This document shows, one piece after another, positions 25,498 through 34,349 of a DNA stretch of 64,000 nucleotides (positions within the stretch are counted from its first letter, which is position 1; each line of letters starts with the position of its first letter). The notes below the pieces were generated by a model. That model did not search any database, was not told where the DNA came from, and saw only the letters and a program-made list of their open reading frames with translations. This DNA is from DASQGA01 sp963762085. Its GTDB lineage: Bacteria; Actinomycetota; Thermoleophilia; Gaiellales; Gaiellaceae. The DNA lies in the NCBI GenBank assembly GCA_963762085.1, contig CAVXJD010000001.1, forward strand, positions 62,001-126,000, read 5' to 3'. Position numbers and translations under genes: made by a program.

Positions 25498-26949
25498 GTG
25501 CGGCACGCGTCCGGTGACGCTTTCGGCTCTCTGGCGGGCAAAAAGCGAGCCAGAGCAGGCAACGGCCTCACGCCGGGGATTGCCGCGGGCCACCCCGCTA
25601 CGGCGGAGGCGGGCCTGGAGATCCTGGTCGAGGGTGGGACGGCAGCCGACGCGGCTGTGGCAGCCTCATTCGCCTCCTGCGTCGCCGAAACGGTCATGAC
25701 GGGCCTCGCGGGCGGCGGGCACGCGCTCTGGCGGGATGCCGCCGAATCTCGGACGGAGCTTCTGGACTTCTTCGTCGCGGTGCCGGGCCTCGACGGCGCC
25801 GAGCGTGCGTCGGAGCTCCTGCGGCTGGAGGTGCCGTTCGGAACCGAGCTCGTCCACTACGCGGTCGGGATCGCCTCCTGCGCCGTTCCCGGCGTCCCGG
25901 CCGGCCTCGGCGCACTTCACCGGCGCCATGGGCGGCTGCCGTGGGAACGCCTCGTTCAGCCCGCCATCACCCTGGCGTCCGGCGGCGTCGAGATGCCGCC
26001 CGCCCATGCCGCCTGCCTCGCGATGCTTGCGCCCGTGATGACGATGCGCGAAGGAGCACGGATCTATGCGTCGGGCGGACGTCTCCTCGAGGCCGGGGAG
26101 AAGCTCGAACAACCCGGCCTGGCGGCTGCTCTGGCCCTCCTGGCAGAGGAAGGGCCCGAGAGCATGTACACGGGCTCGCTCGCCGAGGCCCTGCTCGAGC
26201 TCATGGAGGACCGCGGCGGCCTCGTCACGCAGGCCGACCTGGAGGCCTACCGGCCTGAATGGCTCGAGCCGGTCGTGGGTGACCACGGGGGCTACCGGAT
26301 CGAGACTCGGGCCGGGCTTGCCCGGGTGGTCGAGACACTCGCCAACCTGCGGCCGGTGGGAGGAATGTCCGAGGCCGAGCGGGTGAGCGCGCTCGTCGCC
26401 GCGCTCGCAGAGATGCCTCCTCACGGCCACACCACGAACCTCGTGACCGTCGATGAGCTCGGCAACGCCTGCGTCTTGACGACAAGCCTCGGCCTCGGCT
26501 CAGGAGATTTTCTCCCGGGCTACGACCTCCACCTGAACAGCATGCTCGGCGAAGTCGACCTCGTCGTCGGTCCGCTCGAGGCGGGGATGCGGATGGAAAG
26601 CATGATGGCGCCGACACTTGCCGTCGACGACCAGGGGCCGGCACTCGCGATCGGTGCCGCCGGCGGAACGAGGCTCCGGAGCGCACTGGTTCAGGTGCTG
26701 ACGGCAGTCCTCGATGAAGGCCTGGATCCGCAGCGCGCGGTCGAGCGGCCCAGGCTGCACCCCGTGGGCGAAGTTGTCCACGTGGAACCCGGCTTTGCGG
26801 CTGTGGCGCTGGACGGTCTCGAGGCTGAGGGGAAGCTCGTCAGGCGCTGGCCTGACGTTCACCACTATTTCGGCGGCGTCAGTGCGAGCGGGCGAGCGGG
26901 CCTGGCGGCGGACCCCCGTCGGAGCGGCTCGGCGCGGAGTCTTTCGTAG
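25498..26949 (+). CDS. Gamma-glutamyltransferase family protein (Ntn hydrolase)
   Basis: 483 residues from GTG 25498; shorter than the classical 550-580. Family marks: GIAAGHPATAEAGLEILVEGG and TAADAAVAASFASCVAE near the N-terminus (usual GNAxDAAVAA), and the autoprocessing site HGHTTNLVTVDELGNACVLT, where the second Thr is the expected nucleophile after self-cleavage; then LGLGSGDF and MMAPTLAVDDQGPALAIGAAGG. No signal peptide is visible, so it may act in the cytoplasm. It is the only plus-strand gene inside the rimP-to-miaB block and separates rpsO from ribF; its 3' end overlaps a small minus-strand zinc-ribbon ORF. Confidence 0.85.
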   Translation: MRHASGDAFGSLAGKKRARAGNGLTPGIAAGHPATAEAGLEILVEGGTAADAAVAASFASCVAETVMTGLAGGGHALWRDAAESRTELLDFFVAVPGLDGAERASELLRLEVPFGTELVHYAVGIASCAVPGVPAGLGALHRRHGRLPWERLVQPAITLASGGVEMPPAHAACLAMLAPVMTMREGARIYASGGRLLEAGEKLEQPGLAAALALLAEEGPESMYTGSLAEALLELMEDRGGLVTQADLEAYRPEWLEPVVGDHGGYRIETRAGLARVVETLANLRPVGGMSEAERVSALVAALAEMPPHGHTTNLVTVDELGNACVLTTSLGLGSGDFLPGYDLHLNSMLGEVDLVVGPLEAGMRMESMMAPTLAVDDQGPALAIGAAGGTRLRSALVQVLTAVLDEGLDPQRAVERPRLHPVGEVVHVEPGFAAVALDGLEAEGKLVRRWPDVHHYFGGVSASGRAGLAADPRRSGSARSLS

Positions 26950-27073
26950 CCCAACTCTCCGACTCTGACCACCCGACGTAGCCGCATTGGGGGCATCCCG
27001 GGTTGTTTCGCACGGTCCCGCGTCCGGCCGGCTTCGAGTAGTTCGACTCGCAGGCGAGGCACTGCACTGTCAT
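26879..27073 (-). CDS. Small zinc-ribbon protein
   Basis: 64 residues from ATG 27073. A compact four-cysteine ribbon: CLAC (residues 5-8), then CPQC followed by GYVGW (about 31-39), joined by a SKPAGRGTVRNNPG loop. The C-terminus is Ser/Pro/Gly-rich and low in complexity. I believe small proteins with this TV..NPGC..CGY pattern recur in deep-branching actinobacteria, but cannot check. It lies 73 bp after ribF in the same direction and its last 71 bp overlap the convergent ggt gene. No good ribosome binding site is seen, and GTG codons at 27100 or 27094 are alternative starts. Confidence 0.55.
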   Translation of the reverse strand: MTVQCLACESNYSKPAGRGTVRNNPGCPQCGYVGWSESESWATKDSAPSRSDGGPPPGPLARSH

Positions 27074-27146
27074 GACCAGGAAGATCCCGTCCACATGCAC
27101 ATCATCGTTCCGGGCCTCGAAATTGCACCTGCTCCTGGAAAAATCT

Positions 27147-28013
27147 TTACACCGGCGGTGAGGCCGAGCGCGCCTGGTCTGTGTCGCGCGTGATCTGCTC
27201 CACGAGGTCGGCTTCGCTCTCGAACGCGCGCTCGTCCCGCAGGCGCTCCCACAGCTCGAGCCGGAGGCGCGTGCCGTAGAGGTCGCCGCTGAAGTCGAGC
27301 AGAAAGGCCTCGATTCGCCGCTCGACGCCGCCGTAGTGTGGGTTGACGCCGATCGAGACCGCGGCGCGATGACCGAGAGCCTGGCCTGCGTAGATCCCGT
27401 ACCTCGGGACGAGGATGCCCCGGTCGACCGACAGGTTGGCTGTCGGGAAGCCAAGCGTCCCGCCGCGCTGATCTCCGTAGACGACGGGGCCTTCGAGCTC
27501 CGGGGCGCGGCCGAGTAGAACGGCCGCATCGCGTATCTCACCGTTTTTCAAGTGCTCGCGGATCCGGCTGGAGGACACGCCCTCGAAGAGGGGCACGGCC
27601 CTTGCGTCGATTCCGAGCGCGCGCAGAAGCTCGAGATCACCGCGTCGCTTATGGCCGAACCGGAATCCCTCGCCCGCCAGGACGGTCCGGGTCCCGATCG
27701 GCTCGAGGACCTGAGTTACGAACTGTTCGGGCTCGAGCAGGGAGAGCGCGGTCGTGAACTCGACAACGAGGACGTCGGCAACCCCTGCTGCTTCGAGCAG
27801 CTCGAGTCGGCGCGCGAACGTCGAGAGGAGCTCGACCTCGTAGCCCAGGACCGCTCGCGGATGCGGGTCAAAGGTGACGACCGTGGGCCTGAGGCCCGTT
27901 GCGACGACCGCGTCGATAACGCTGCGATGACCGCGATGGACGCCGTCGAAGGTGCCGACGGCGACCGCCCGTTCGGCCGACTCCAGCTCTTCGGGCGTAC
28001 GCGCGACGTTCAC
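27147..28013 (-). CDS. ribF: Bifunctional riboflavin kinase/FAD synthetase
   Basis: Makes FMN and FAD from riboflavin. 288 residues. N-terminal nucleotidyltransferase domain with GTFDGVHRGHRSVI (residues 20-33) and FRFGHKRRGD plus SSSRIREHLKNGE; C-terminal kinase domain with GTLGFPTANLSVD and YGIYAGQA, then VERRIEAFLLDFSGDLYG. GTG start overlaps the truB stop (GTGA). In the truB-ribF-rpsO-pnp order seen across bacteria, though here ggt and the zinc-ribbon ORF intervene before rpsO. Confidence 0.96.
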   Translation of the reverse strand: MNVARTPEELESAERAVAVGTFDGVHRGHRSVIDAVVATGLRPTVVTFDPHPRAVLGYEVELLSTFARRLELLEAAGVADVLVVEFTTALSLLEPEQFVTQVLEPIGTRTVLAGEGFRFGHKRRGDLELLRALGIDARAVPLFEGVSSSRIREHLKNGEIRDAAVLLGRAPELEGPVVYGDQRGGTLGFPTANLSVDRGILVPRYGIYAGQALGHRAAVSIGVNPHYGGVERRIEAFLLDFSGDLYGTRLRLELWERLRDERAFESEADLVEQITRDTDQARSASPPV

Positions 28014-28825
28014 GCGAGGACAGTCTCCGGGCGGATGTCGCGGCCGTTCGAGCGACCGATTGCAACCAACTCCTGCCCGAGCGTGAGCGCCACCGGCCCC
28101 TCCGCTTGTCCGGGGATCTCACGGCCGGTGGTGATCAGCCGGCGCTCGTCGGCGTCGAGATCGCGGCGGGGCAGGAAGGACACAGCCATGAGCGGAGGCA
28201 GGACGTTCGTCTCGGAGGCATCGTCGATCGAGAATGGGCCGACGTGAGTCCGCCGTAACGCCACGCAGTGGCCGCCGAGTGCGTCGGCGATCGCCCGGAC
28301 GTACGTCCCGCTCGAGACGTGGAGCGCCAGCACTGCGCTCGGGGGCTCGTACCGAACGATCTCGAGCGAATGAATCGTGCTCTGGCGCACCGGCATCTCG
28401 ACCGCAACCCCGCGCCGGTGAAGCCGGTAGGCACGCTCACCGCCGATCTTGACTGCGGAGGCGGCGGGAATTGTCAGCTCGACCTCTCCGCGGAGCGCCT
28501 CGATCTCCTCCCGCGTCGCGATCTCCGTTTCTTCGAGCTCCTCGCCTTCGGGATCCCCGGTGGTCGTTCGCAAACCGAGCCGGACCTCGGTCTGGTAGCG
28601 CTTGTCCAGCCCAACCAGGTATTGCGCGAGGCGGGTGGCCCTGCCGAGGAGGACGAGCAGCAGGCCGCTTGCGAACGGATCGAGCGTGCCCGCGTGCCCC
28701 GCCTTGAGGCCGGTGGTCCCCCGCAAGCGCTTGACCACGGCGAATGACGACGGCCCGACCGGCTTGTCGACAAGCACCAGGCCCCCCGCAGCGGGCTCGA
28801 TACTCAAGCGGGCAGCTTCCGACAC
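28010..28825 (-). CDS. truB: tRNA pseudouridine(55) synthase
   Basis: Forms pseudouridine 55 in the tRNA T-loop. 271 residues. VLVDKPVGPSSFAVV, the catalytic Asp in GHAGTLDPFASGLL (about 47-60), KRYQTEVRLG (KxY motif) and SSGTYVRAIADALG are all present; the C-terminus contains a reduced PUA-like region. GTG start at 28825; the 94 bp upstream to nrnA is not overlapped by coding and shows no convincing promoter. Confidence 0.96.
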   Translation of the reverse strand: MSEAARLSIEPAAGGLVLVDKPVGPSSFAVVKRLRGTTGLKAGHAGTLDPFASGLLLVLLGRATRLAQYLVGLDKRYQTEVRLGLRTTTGDPEGEELEETEIATREEIEALRGEVELTIPAASAVKIGGERAYRLHRRGVAVEMPVRQSTIHSLEIVRYEPPSAVLALHVSSGTYVRAIADALGGHCVALRRTHVGPFSIDDASETNVLPPLMAVSFLPRRDLDADERRLITTGREIPGQAEGPVALTLGQELVAIGRSNGRDIRPETVLA

Positions 28826-28919
28826 GATTCGCGAGCCACACGCGCGATTCTCCCGGATAGGCTCAACGCGGTGGGTGGCACGCGGCCGGCCCCAGTCGGG
28901 TCGCCGCCGCCGAGGCTAG

Positions 28920-29924
28920 CTAGGCCTGCGCCAGGAACTCGCGCCGAATGAACTCGGTGATCTCCTCGACGCTCGCCTCGGATGGGAAGCCGGCCGCCTG
29001 CTTATGGCCCCCTCCCCCGCTCTTGCGGGCGATCGCCGAGACGTCGAGGCCCTGCTCGGTCGTCCGCAGACTGACTCGTCGGAGCGGGCCATTTCGCGTC
29101 GGAGGCTCGCGGATCAGTGCTGCCATCTCTGAGCCTTCGACCGCACGCAGCGAGTCGATGATGCCCTCGGAGAAAGGCTCCTCCGCGCCCGCGAGCTCAA
29201 AGTCGTCCTTCTCGAGGTGCGAGATCACGAGCCGGCCCCCCTCGAGCAGCTGCGCATGCTCGAGCGCGCGCGCGAGCAGCTTCAGCTTCGCGAACGACAC
29301 GTTCTCGTACACACCCTGGAACACCCTGTGGACGTCCGCGCCCGCTTCGACCAGCTCGGCGGCAAGACGGAGCGCCTTCGCGGTCGTGTTCGCGTACTGG
29401 AAGCGCCCGGTGTCGGTCACGATCGCGATGTAGAGCGCCTCCGCAATCAGCGGAGTCAGATCGACGCCGAGCTCTGCAAGGACGTCTCTCAGGATCTCAC
29501 CGGTCGACGAGGCATCCGAGACGATCAGGTTCAGATCTCCGAACCTGGAGTTGTCGTGGTGGTGATCGATGTCGATCACGAGCGGCGCGTCGTCGAGGAG
29601 CCGCCGGTGCTCCGGCCCGAGGCGGCTTTCGTTGGCGGCGTCGACCACGAGCAGCACGCGCTCGGAGACGTCGTCCGGAAGCGTGCGCACCAGGTCGTTA
29701 AGAGCCATGAAGCGGTACTCCCGCGGGAGCGGGACCTCGCCGAAGAGGTACATGACCGCGTCCTTGCCGAGCTCGCGGAGAGCGAGCGTCATCGCTACCA
29801 GCGAACCGAGGGCGTCTCCGTCGGGGTTCTCGTGGGTGGTCACGACGAAGCGGTCGTGAGACCTGATCGCATCGGCGATCTTTCGCAGGTCAGTCTGCGT
29901 TGGGTTCGTCTGGAGAGAGCTCAT
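28920..29924 (-). CDS. nrnA: DHH-family bifunctional oligoribonuclease/PAP phosphatase
   Basis: Degrades 2-5 nt RNA fragments and 3'-phosphoadenosine 5'-phosphate. 334 residues. DHH domain: THENPDGDALGSLVA (residues 30-44), then the diagnostic DIDHHHDNSRFG, SSTGEIL and ALYIAIVTDTGRF; DHHA1 domain ends with SGGGGHKQAAGF. It overlaps rbfA by 35 nt. Position between rbfA and truB is the usual place in Gram-positives. It completes the RNA turnover set (RNase Y, RNase J, PNPase) encoded in this window. Confidence 0.94.
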   Translation of the reverse strand: MSSLQTNPTQTDLRKIADAIRSHDRFVVTTHENPDGDALGSLVAMTLALRELGKDAVMYLFGEVPLPREYRFMALNDLVRTLPDDVSERVLLVVDAANESRLGPEHRRLLDDAPLVIDIDHHHDNSRFGDLNLIVSDASSTGEILRDVLAELGVDLTPLIAEALYIAIVTDTGRFQYANTTAKALRLAAELVEAGADVHRVFQGVYENVSFAKLKLLARALEHAQLLEGGRLVISHLEKDDFELAGAEEPFSEGIIDSLRAVEGSEMAALIREPPTRNGPLRRVSLRTTEQGLDVSAIARKSGGGGHKQAAGFPSEASVEEITEFIRREFLAQA

Positions 29925-30243
29925 CGATGAGCTTGGAGAGGCGGACGCCTTCCTCTATCGACTGATCGTACTCAAACCTCAACTGTGGAGTTCGCTTCAG
30001 ATGGAGCTCCCGGTTGACGCGCGCCTGCAGGGGCGCACGGGAGGACTCGAGTCCGGCGAGAGTGGCATCGCGTTTCTTTTCCGAGCCGAGCACGCTGACG
30101 AATACTGTCGCTTGCCTGAGGTCCGTGCTCGCCCTGACGCCCGTGACTGTCACGAAGCCGATTCGAGGATCCTTGAGCTCGCCGATCCCCTCGGAAAGCA
30201 CCTCGCGAAGGGCCTCGTTGACCCGGCGCATGCGCTCAGGCAT
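29890..30243 (-). CDS. rbfA: Ribosome-binding factor A
   Basis: 30S maturation factor, 117 residues. KH-like fold with ERMRRVNEALREVLSEGI at the start, LKDPRIGFVTVTGV and the late HLKRTPQLRFEYDQSIEEG motif. It overlaps ylxP by 8 nt upstream and nrnA by 35 nt downstream, so the run infB-ylxP-rbfA-nrnA is continuous. Confidence 0.96.
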   Translation of the reverse strand: MPERMRRVNEALREVLSEGIGELKDPRIGFVTVTGVRASTDLRQATVFVSVLGSEKKRDATLAGLESSRAPLQARVNRELHLKRTPQLRFEYDQSIEEGVRLSKLIDELSPDEPNAD

Positions 30244-30535
30244 CGGGAGCGACGACCTCCCTCTGGGTTGAGACGAGTTCGAACGCCTGCGCGCTCAGAT
30301 ACCGCTCGGCCGCATCGAGGAGCTCCATCGTCTCGGTGTGGCCGCGGGCCACGCACGCGACCGTGAGCCGGGCGCGCTGCCAGACGTCGTGATGGTCTAC
30401 CTCTGCCACGGATGCCCCGAAGCGGCGGTGGAGCTGAGCCTTGGCCGAGAGGAGCTCCTTCCGCTTCCCCTTCAGGGAGTGATTGTCCGGGAAGTGGAGC
30501 TCGACCGACAGGATGCCGACGTAGCCGGCGCCCAC
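30236..30535 (-). CDS. ylxP: DUF503 family protein YlxP
   Basis: 99 residues; the family is standalone and 90-100 long. Characteristic LHFPDNHSLKGKRKELLS near the N-terminus and FGASVAEVDHHDVWQRARL in the middle. It is a small ferredoxin-like fold protein found with infB and rbfA in many bacteria and thought to aid ribosome assembly. GTG start, 10 nt after infB. Confidence 0.92.
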   Translation of the reverse strand: MGAGYVGILSVELHFPDNHSLKGKRKELLSAKAQLHRRFGASVAEVDHHDVWQRARLTVACVARGHTETMELLDAAERYLSAQAFELVSTQREVVAPDA

Positions 30536-30545
30536 GGCCAGAGCC

Positions 30546-32546
30546 CTACGCGCTCGCCTCGGCCTCTGCCTCGGCGGCGGCGGCCGGCTGGCCGTTGCCG
30601 GGGACCTCGAGGTCGGTGCGCTCGATCTCGCGCGTCTCGTAGGCCTCGAGGACGTCGCCTTCCTTCACGTCGTTGAAGCCGTCGAGGAGGATCCCGCACT
30701 CGAATCCGGCCTGCACTTCGCGCGCGTCCTCCTTGAAGCGCTTGAGGTTCGCGATCGTGGTCTCGTAGACCACGGTGCCGTCCCGGATGACGCGGATCTT
30801 GGCGTTTCGACGGATGACGCCGCTCGTGACGTAGCAACCCGCGATGACACCCACCCGCGAAGCGCGGAAGAGGGCACGCACCTCAGCCTCACCGAGCGTC
30901 TCCTCGACCTGCTCCGGCGCGAGCATGCCGACCAGCGCCTGCTGGATCTCATCGGTCAGCTGGTAGATGACGCGGTACGTGCGGAGGTCGACTCCCTCAC
31001 GCTCGGCGAGCGCGCGCGCCTCGGCATTGGGGCGAACGTTGAAGCCGAGCACGATCGCGTTCGACGCCGAAGCGAGCATGATGTCGCTCTCGGAGATAGC
31101 ACCGATGCCCGTGTGGATCACGGTGACGCCGACCTCGGGGTGGTGGATCTTGCCGAGCTCGCCGACGATCGCCTCGACCGACCCCTGGACGTCGGCCTTC
31201 ACGATCACGTTCAGCTCCTTGAGGGCTCCCGCCTCCATCTGAGTGAAGAGATCCTCGAGCGAGACGCTCTTCTTCGAGCTCCGCGACATCTGCTCCGCTC
31301 GCAGCCGCTGGCCGCGCAGACCCGCAAAATGGCGCGCCTGGCGATCGTTCTCGACCACCTTCGCGTACTCGCCGGCGCCCGGTGGCTTGTCGAAGCCGAG
31401 GATCTCGACCGGAGTCCCGGGGCCGGCCTCCTTGACGCGCTCGCCCCGGTAGTCGTGGAGCGCCCGCACCTTGCCCCAGGCATCGCCCGCGACGATCGCA
31501 TCCCCCACCTTCAAGGTGCCACGCTGGATCAGCATCGTGGCCACAGGCCCGCGGCCGACGTCGAGCCGGCTCTCGATAATCGGCCCGGAAGCCTCAGCTT
31601 TCGCGTTCGCGGTCAGCTCGAGCTCGGCATCCGCGACCAGGAGGATCTTCTCCAGAAGCTCGTCGAGCCCTTCGCCGTTCTTTGCGGAAACGTCCGCGTA
31701 CTGGGTCGTCCCGCCCCACTCCTCCGGTTGGAGCTCCTGCTGGACGAGCTCCTGGCGAACGCGAGTCGGATTTGAGCCTTCCGTGTCGATCTTGTTGACG
31801 GCGACCACGATCGGCACCTCGGCCGCGCGTGAGTGGCTGATCGACTCGAGTGTCTGCGGCTTCACGCCGTCGTCAGCGGCGACGACGAGGACGGCGATAT
31901 CCGTCACCTTGGCGCCGCGTGCGCGAAGGGCCGTGAACGCCTCGTGGCCCGGTGTGTCCAGAAAGGTGATGCGCCTGTCGTTGTGATCGACCTGGTAGGC
32001 GCCGATGTGCTGTGTGATGCCGCCGGCCTCGGTCTCGACCACCGCCGACTTGCGGATGGCGTCCAGCAGCGTCGTCTTGCCGTGGTCGACGTGCCCCATG
32101 ATCGTCACGACGGGAGGCCGCGCGCTCAGATCTTCTTCGCTGTCCTCGTAGATCTCGGGCTCGAACTCTTCCTCGTCCGCATGCTTGATCTCGACCTCGC
32201 GCTCCAGCTCGGTCGCGATCAGCTCGATCGAATCGTCCCCGAGTGACTGGGTGATGGTGACCATCTCCCCGACCCCCATCATGATCTTGATGATCTGCGG
32301 GACCGGGACTCCGAAAGCGGCCGAAAGCTCCTTCACGGTCGCTCCGGAGGCGACCGTCACCTTGCCGGTCGGCGGTGGCGCGGGCGGCGCGCTCTCGCGA
32401 GGCGCTCGCGGTGCTTCGCGCTGGCCCGGACGGTCGGGACGCGGCCGTGCCGCGCCCGAGTCGATGACGACGCGGCGCTTGCGGCGACCTGAGCCTCCGG
32501 CTCGCGGCCGCAGAGGCCTGTTGGGGCGGTTTTTGCCGTCAGCCAT
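30546..32546 (-). CDS. infB: Translation initiation factor IF-2
   Basis: GTPase that places initiator tRNA on the ribosome. 666 residues, short for an actinobacterium: the N-terminal basic/Pro-rich extension is only about 60 residues. IF2_N domain (about 60-115), G domain with MGHVDHGKTTLLD (about 152-164), DTPGHEAF and NKID, then domains II-IV ending EGDVLEAYETREIERTDLE, and an acidic Ala/Glu tail. ATG start, 10 nt after ylxR. Core of the nusA-infB operon. Confidence 0.97.
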   Translation of the reverse strand: MADGKNRPNRPLRPRAGGSGRRKRRVVIDSGAARPRPDRPGQREAPRAPRESAPPAPPPTGKVTVASGATVKELSAAFGVPVPQIIKIMMGVGEMVTITQSLGDDSIELIATELEREVEIKHADEEEFEPEIYEDSEEDLSARPPVVTIMGHVDHGKTTLLDAIRKSAVVETEAGGITQHIGAYQVDHNDRRITFLDTPGHEAFTALRARGAKVTDIAVLVVAADDGVKPQTLESISHSRAAEVPIVVAVNKIDTEGSNPTRVRQELVQQELQPEEWGGTTQYADVSAKNGEGLDELLEKILLVADAELELTANAKAEASGPIIESRLDVGRGPVATMLIQRGTLKVGDAIVAGDAWGKVRALHDYRGERVKEAGPGTPVEILGFDKPPGAGEYAKVVENDRQARHFAGLRGQRLRAEQMSRSSKKSVSLEDLFTQMEAGALKELNVIVKADVQGSVEAIVGELGKIHHPEVGVTVIHTGIGAISESDIMLASASNAIVLGFNVRPNAEARALAEREGVDLRTYRVIYQLTDEIQQALVGMLAPEQVEETLGEAEVRALFRASRVGVIAGCYVTSGVIRRNAKIRVIRDGTVVYETTIANLKRFKEDAREVQAGFECGILLDGFNDVKEGDVLEAYETREIERTDLEVPGNGQPAAAAEAEAEASA

Positions 32547-32556
32547 GGGCTCTAGC

Positions 32557-32805
32557 CTAGTCCGCCTCTAGAAACCTGTCCAAGGGTCGGACCACCGTCA
32601 CGCGACGCCTGAGCGTCCGCGCGAACGCCTGGCGAGCCGTCGCCCGCTCCAGGCAGGCAATCCGAGGACACGTGTAGGCGCCGCGTCCGCTTGCTTTGCG
32701 AAGCGGATCGATCGTCAGCTCGCCCTGGGGCGCCACGAAGCGAAGGAGCTCCCCCTGCGAGCGCTTCCGGCCGCACCCGACGCAGGTCCTGATCGGTGAG
32801 CTCAC
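32557..32805 (-). CDS. rnpM: YlxR-family RNA-binding protein (RnpM)
   Basis: 82 residues. TCVGCGRKRSQGELLRFV at the N-terminus and SGRGAYTCPRIACLERA in the middle are the family signatures. In Bacillus YlxR was linked to RNase P (RnpM). The GTG start overlaps the nusA stop (GTGA). The L7Ae-like YlxQ gene that usually follows is absent here; infB comes next. Confidence 0.93.
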   Translation of the reverse strand: MSSPIRTCVGCGRKRSQGELLRFVAPQGELTIDPLRKASGRGAYTCPRIACLERATARQAFARTLRRRVTVVRPLDRFLEAD

Positions 32806-34349
32806 GATGCAGCGCTCTCGCCCTCCTCGCTCGGTCCGGCGGGCACCTCGACGGTCTCCTCCGCGGCGGCCGCACCGGGTGGTGGAACGTCATCCACCGC
32901 TTCCGGCTCCTCGGTCGCCTCGAGCTCGCTCGCAGCCTCGGCGATCGGCGCGCTCTCCGCTCCTACGACCTCTTCGCCGGACGTGACCTCGGTCGTGCCC
33001 TCGGCGTCCGGATCGCCGTCCACCGGCTCCGCATCTTCCGGGCCTGCGACCGGGACTGCTTCCTCGGGAGCAGGCATCTCGCCGGCCTCTTCGCGCGCGG
33101 CGAGCTCCCGGTGGGCCGGGATACCGCAATACCGCGAACCTGGGATCGACGCGTTCGGGCACCGCTTCCCGTTCGAGAGCAGCGCGGCGCACCGGCCGGA
33201 GAATTCCTCGTCGACACCGCCTCCATAGGCGGCGTCGGCCTCTGCCTGCGCGAACTCGGCCTCGGACTGGATGTCGACCTTCCAGCCGGTCAGGCGGGCC
33301 GCCAGACGAGCATTCAAGCCCTCTTTCCCGATTGCGAGCGAGAGCTGGTCGTTCGGGACGATGACCGTGGCCTCACGGGATTCGTCGTCGACCAGCACCT
33401 CGCGCACGCGCGCCGGCGAGAGTGCCTTCGCTAGGAAGCGAGCAGGCTCGCTGTTCCACGGGATGATGTCGATCTTCTCGCCTCGAAGCTCCGAGACGAC
33501 CATCCGGACTCGAGAGCCCCGCGGTCCGACGCAGGCACCGACCGGATCGACGCCCTGGGCGTGCGACTCGACCGCGATCTTCGACCGGTAGCCGGGCTCG
33601 CGGGCGACGCCGCGGATCTCGACCAGGCCATCGGCGATCTCCGGCACCTCGAGCTCGAAGAGCGTCTTGATGAGCTCGGGATCGCGACGCGACAGGATCA
33701 CCTGCGGGCCCTTCGTGCCCGACCTCACCTCGGTGATCACGGCCTTGATCCGGCTGCCCTGCTCGTAGCGCTCGCCGTCCACCTGCTCGGAACGTGGGAG
33801 GAGCGCCTCGACCTTCCCGAGGTCGACGAGCACGTTGTTCCGGTCGCCGGCCTGCTGGACGATGCCCGTCACGACCTCGCTGACGCGGTCGACGTACTCG
33901 TCGTACATCATCGCCCGCTCGGCCTCTCGGATCCGCTGCTGGATGACCTGCTTGGCCGTCTGTGCGGCGATGCGGCCGAAGTTCTCCGGGGTGACGTCGG
34001 CGCGCTTCACCTGCTCGGGAGCCACATCCGACCAGTCGATATCGAGGTCGTCGTCCGAGATCAGGGTGTGCGAGCGCTCGCCGTTCTCGATCTCGAGCCG
34101 CTCGAGCTCCTCGAGGGTTCGCTCACGAGCCTCCTCGATGAGGCGGGTCTCGATGTCCGCGGGGAGCTCGATCGAGAACACGCGAAAGTCGCCGTTCCCG
34201 TCGATCTCGACCGCCGCATGGCGGGAAGCGCCGGGCGTCTTCTTGTACGCCGCGAGCAGCCCGTCCTGAAGGGCGGAGATCAGCGTCCCGGTTTCGATGC
34301 CCTTGTCTCGCTCGATCTCTCTGACTGCTTCCAGTATCTCTCGGCTCAT
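32802..34349 (-). CDS. nusA: Transcription termination/antitermination protein NusA with C-terminal extension
   Basis: 515 residues. N-terminal RNA polymerase-binding domain (about 1-140), S1 domain (about 150-215), two KH domains (about 220-370; VDPVGACVGPRGSRVRMV and SLAIGKEGLNARLAARLTGW). After KH2, where typical Gram-positive NusA ends, come about 145 more residues: a Cys-rich module with C387, C397, C408 and H413 (GKRCPN and GSRYCGIPAH), then an acidic, Pro/Ala/Glu-rich disordered tail. The tail resembles neither the E. coli AR repeats nor a helix-hairpin-helix. Starts by ATGA overlap with rimP. Confidence 0.95.
   Translation of the reverse strand: MSREILEAVREIERDKGIETGTLISALQDGLLAAYKKTPGASRHAAVEIDGNGDFRVFSIELPADIETRLIEEARERTLEELERLEIENGERSHTLISDDDLDIDWSDVAPEQVKRADVTPENFGRIAAQTAKQVIQQRIREAERAMMYDEYVDRVSEVVTGIVQQAGDRNNVLVDLGKVEALLPRSEQVDGERYEQGSRIKAVITEVRSGTKGPQVILSRRDPELIKTLFELEVPEIADGLVEIRGVAREPGYRSKIAVESHAQGVDPVGACVGPRGSRVRMVVSELRGEKIDIIPWNSEPARFLAKALSPARVREVLVDDESREATVIVPNDQLSLAIGKEGLNARLAARLTGWKVDIQSEAEFAQAEADAAYGGGVDEEFSGRCAALLSNGKRCPNASIPGSRYCGIPAHRELAAREEAGEMPAPEEAVPVAGPEDAEPVDGDPDAEGTTEVTSGEEVVGAESAPIAEAASELEATEEPEAVDDVPPPGAAAAEETVEVPAGPSEEGESAAS

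Noticed and set aside
27074..27541. N-terminal extension of the zinc-ribbon ORF through ribF
   Set aside because: Ser/Arg-rich shadow of ribF; only the C-terminal 64 residues have a Cys ribbon.
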